In this document: in pieces, positions 13,090-13,253 of the stretch | Position numbering within the stretch: the stretch's first letter is position 1 | Layout: each line of letters starts with the position of its first letter | Source: an uncultured Eubacteriales bacterium | GTDB taxonomy: Bacteria; Bacillota; Clostridia; Christensenellales; Aristaeellaceae | DNA length: 13,253 nt | Direction: 5' to 3' | NCBI GenBank assembly: GCA_900553315.1 | Contig: USCW01000028.1 | Location: 1 to 13,253 of the forward strand | Program-made: the position numbers and the translations under genes | The notes under the pieces: model-generated | What the model was told of the DNA's origin: nothing | Database searches by the model: none | The model's input: only the letters and a program-made list of their open reading frames with translations

Positions 13090-13253
13090 GCCCCGCAGAC
13101 CCGTTTTCGCCCTGCGCTGGCAGATATTGCTGGCGTTTCTGCTGGTGGTGGGTCTTTCCTTTTATTTTATTGCGTCCATGCTGACCGGACTGGTCAGCGA
13201 TTATCTGTTTGAACAGCGCATTCGTCAGGACAGCCTTTCCGTGGAAAAGCTGG
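13061..13253 (+). CDS. Sensor histidine kinase, N-terminal fragment (cut by window end)
   Basis: The frame continues to the window edge without a stop. From 13085 it reads IKPRRPVFALRWQILLAFLL, a basic N-terminus followed by a membrane segment (to about VVGLSFYFIASML), then an external start TGLVSDYLFEQRIRQDSLSV. This is the usual opening of a sensor kinase that pairs with the regulator just upstream. No ATG is available: the first candidate is TTG at 13061, overlapping the regulator by 29 bases but touching GGGGAG; an ATT at 13085 is the other choice. The start is thus uncertain. Kinase motifs lie outside the window. Confidence 0.75.
   Translation, partial: MVTISPTRIKPRRPVFALRWQILLAFLLVVGLSFYFIASMLTGLVSDYLFEQRIRQDSLSVEKL

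Overview
The window looks like a chromosomal stretch from a fairly GC-rich Gram-positive anaerobe of the Bacillota, probably a gut-type member of the class Clostridia. The grounds are the gene types (Opp importer of Gram-positive style, OmpR-type response regulator, CorC/HlyC protein), strong AGGAGG-like ribosome binding sites, three likely TTG/GTG starts, and signal peptides of the short MKK-plus-Leu/Ala type. The class-level placement is inference; there is no rRNA or other marker gene here. I see no tRNA, CRISPR array, insertion sequence or phage gene.

Left part (1-6124, minus strand): a complete oligopeptide ABC importer operon in the order oppA-oppB-oppC-oppD-oppF, read from a good sigma-A-type promoter at 6096-6124. 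The permease and ATPase genes are tightly packed (1-base and 14-base overlaps, a 19-base gap). A long hairpin followed by a T-run separates oppA from oppB and probably keeps binding protein in excess over the membrane parts. A second hairpin closes the operon after oppF.

Middle (6125-9785, plus strand): a 488-base intergenic region with a pair of direct repeats and a large imperfect hairpin, then a four-gene unit: DmpA-type (P1/S58) self-cleaving aminopeptidase, stand-alone ABC-type ATPase, GNAT acetyltransferase resembling spermidine/thialysine acetyltransferases, and a nitrilase-superfamily amidohydrolase in which the usual catalytic Lys appears to be Arg. The unit ends in a bidirectional terminator. 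It lies divergently from the peptide importer, so a shared role in handling unusual peptides or amides is plausible, but this is inference.

Next (9800-10887): a small exported protein on the minus strand with features of FMN-binding (ApbE-substrate-like) domains. Its promoter is bracketed by an inverted repeat that could be an operator. Then comes about 560 bases with no recognisable gene.

Right part (10888-13253, plus strand): a CorC/HlyC-family (CNNM plus CBS) membrane protein with a TTG start, a terminator-like hairpin, an OmpR/PhoB-type response regulator with its own promoter, and the start of its partner sensor histidine kinase, cut by the window end.

The most notable feature not explained by genes is a set of five strong GC-rich intergenic hairpins in two related sequence classes. 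Three sit directly at gene 3' ends (8-46, 4061-4101, 12241-12281). Two are 69-base near-identical copies upstream of plus-strand genes (6513-6581, 10749-10817). They look like a dispersed repeat family used as transcript ends or processing signals. No clearly new defence or mobile system was found.
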